Made by a program: the position numbers and the translations under genes | Shown here: positions 63,606-64,000 of the stretch, piece by piece | How the letters are laid out: every line of letters begins with the position of its first letter | Numbering within the stretch: the first letter of the stretch is position 1 | From: an uncultured Sulfitobacter sp. | GTDB taxonomy: Bacteria; Pseudomonadota; Alphaproteobacteria; Rhodobacterales; Rhodobacteraceae | Assembly: GCA_937928635.1 (NCBI GenBank) | Contig: CALFWM010000046.1 | Location: forward strand, 1-64,000 | Direction: 5' to 3' | DNA: 64,000 bases | Notes under the pieces: generated by a model | The model's input: only the letters and a program-made list of their open reading frames with translations | Told to the model about the DNA's origin: nothing | Databases searched by the model: none

Positions 63606-64000
63606 TTAGGCGCTTGGTGTTTCTTCGTCTGCGTCCTCCGCCGGGGCGACGCCCGCAGATTCGGCCAGATCGTCGTCCTCGGAAGCCGCGGCACCGATAT
63701 CGTCGAACAATTCCTGAATCTCAAACTCAGCCGCCGCTTCTTCTTCGGCAGCCAGTTCCTGAATGGATTTGCCGGACGCCTGAAGCTCGGCTTCCTCGGG
63801 GGAACGGGCCACGTTCAGCTGAACCGTGGCTTCGACTTCGGGGTGCAGGACAACCGCAACATCGTGTACGCCCAGATATTTGATCGGGGCACTCAGAACA
63901 ACCTGCTTGCGGTCCACAGTGAACCCTTCGGCAGTTGCGGCATCAGATGCGTCACGGGTGGTGACAGAACCATAAAGCGCGCCTGCGTCAGAGGCAGAGC
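63606..64000 (-). CDS. rplI: 50S ribosomal protein L9 (partial, 5' end outside window)
   Basis: The frame is open to the window edge, reading [20 protein letters not shown] then [44 protein letters not shown], the L9 C-terminal domain. A long acidic tail follows ([46 protein letters not shown]), longer than in E. coli L9. The N-terminal rRNA-binding domain is beyond position 64000. Confidence 0.95.
   Translation of the reverse strand, partial: SASDAGALYGSVTTRDASDAATAEGFTVDRKQVVLSAPIKYLGVHDVAVVLHPEVEATVQLNVARSPEEAELQASGKSIQELAAEEEAAAEFEIQELFDDIGAAASEDDDLAESAGVAPAEDADEETPSA

Noticed and set aside
1..64000. Prophage, insertion sequence, integrase, toxin-antitoxin, restriction system or CRISPR array
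   Set aside because: No gene with these hallmarks and no direct-repeat spacer array were found. The repeats seen are short palindromic intergenic elements.

Overview
The window looks like chromosomal DNA of a marine Rhodobacteraceae (Roseobacter-group) alphaproteobacterium. This rests on high GC, alphaproteobacterial marker genes (GapR/DUF2312, NDUFA12 and DUF2155 next to aat-accC-accB, a Rhodobacter-type Zur box), many ATGA-overlapping catabolic operons and several palindromic intergenic repeats. No phage, insertion sequence, CRISPR array or integrase was found. No whole new system is obvious; the novelty lies in individual odd genes and in repeats.

Layout. (1) 1-1.2 kb: tRNA-Thr(TGT) and a sulfotransferase-like hypothetical. 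(2) 1.2-7.9 kb: homoprotocatechuate (3,4-dihydroxyphenylacetate) meta-cleavage operon hpaF-E-D / decarboxylase / hpaG-like / hpaH on the minus strand, with divergent hpaR. An aromatic amino-acid decarboxylase is built into it. (3) 7.9-20.6 kb: galactoside utilisation regulon with an ABC sugar importer (binding protein, two permeases separated by a tiny membrane protein, distant ATPase), GH36 alpha-galactosidase, GH42 beta-galactosidase, and an oxidative De Ley-Doudoroff route (SDR dehydrogenase, SMP-30 lactonase, DgoK, DgoA) under an IclR regulator. Galactonate dehydratase is absent from the cluster. (4) 20.6-28.8 kb: a nitronate monooxygenase, then a 2-aminobenzoyl-CoA (anthranilate) aerobic degradation operon: bifunctional monooxygenase/reductase, SDR, MarR, enoyl-CoA hydratase, acyl-CoA dehydrogenase and CoA ligase. 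(5) 28.8-31.9 kb: divergent znuA / zur-znuC-znuB around a perfect Zur palindrome. (6) 32.0-33.6 kb: a Tat-exported SoxB relative that has lost the recognisable metal-ligand motifs. (7) 33.7-36.5 kb: clpP, clpX and a RidA protein flanked by related repeats. (8) 36.7-43.1 kb: an FkbM methyltransferase fused to a GT61-type glycosyltransferase, NDUFA12, DUF2155, aat, accC, accB, and a cytochrome-b-like membrane protein paired with a Tat-exported intradiol-dioxygenase-fold protein. (9) 43.3-48.6 kb: a complete Liv-type ABC importer. (10) 48.8-54.9 kb: a short-chain acyl-CoA-type XRE regulator, a single-domain response regulator, a tiny membrane protein, a sodium/solute symporter-histidine kinase and a FliM/FliN-like protein. 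(11) 55.1-57.3 kb: sulfide/persulfide operon (Blh, two YeeE/YedE halves, DUF442). (12) 57.4-64.0 kb: a small membrane protein, GapR, a structured leader and trigger factor, an alternative oxidase with an in-frame stop, a cyclic-nucleotide phosphodiesterase/nucleotidase, a lytic transglycosylase lipoprotein, a zinc-ribbon protein and the 3' part of rplI.

The catabolic blocks suggest a generalist living on plant- or alga-derived aromatics, galactosides and N-aromatics. All calls come from reading the sequence by eye; no database search was run. Where an upstream start also existed, the chosen start was judged from operon overlap, RBS and family N-termini.
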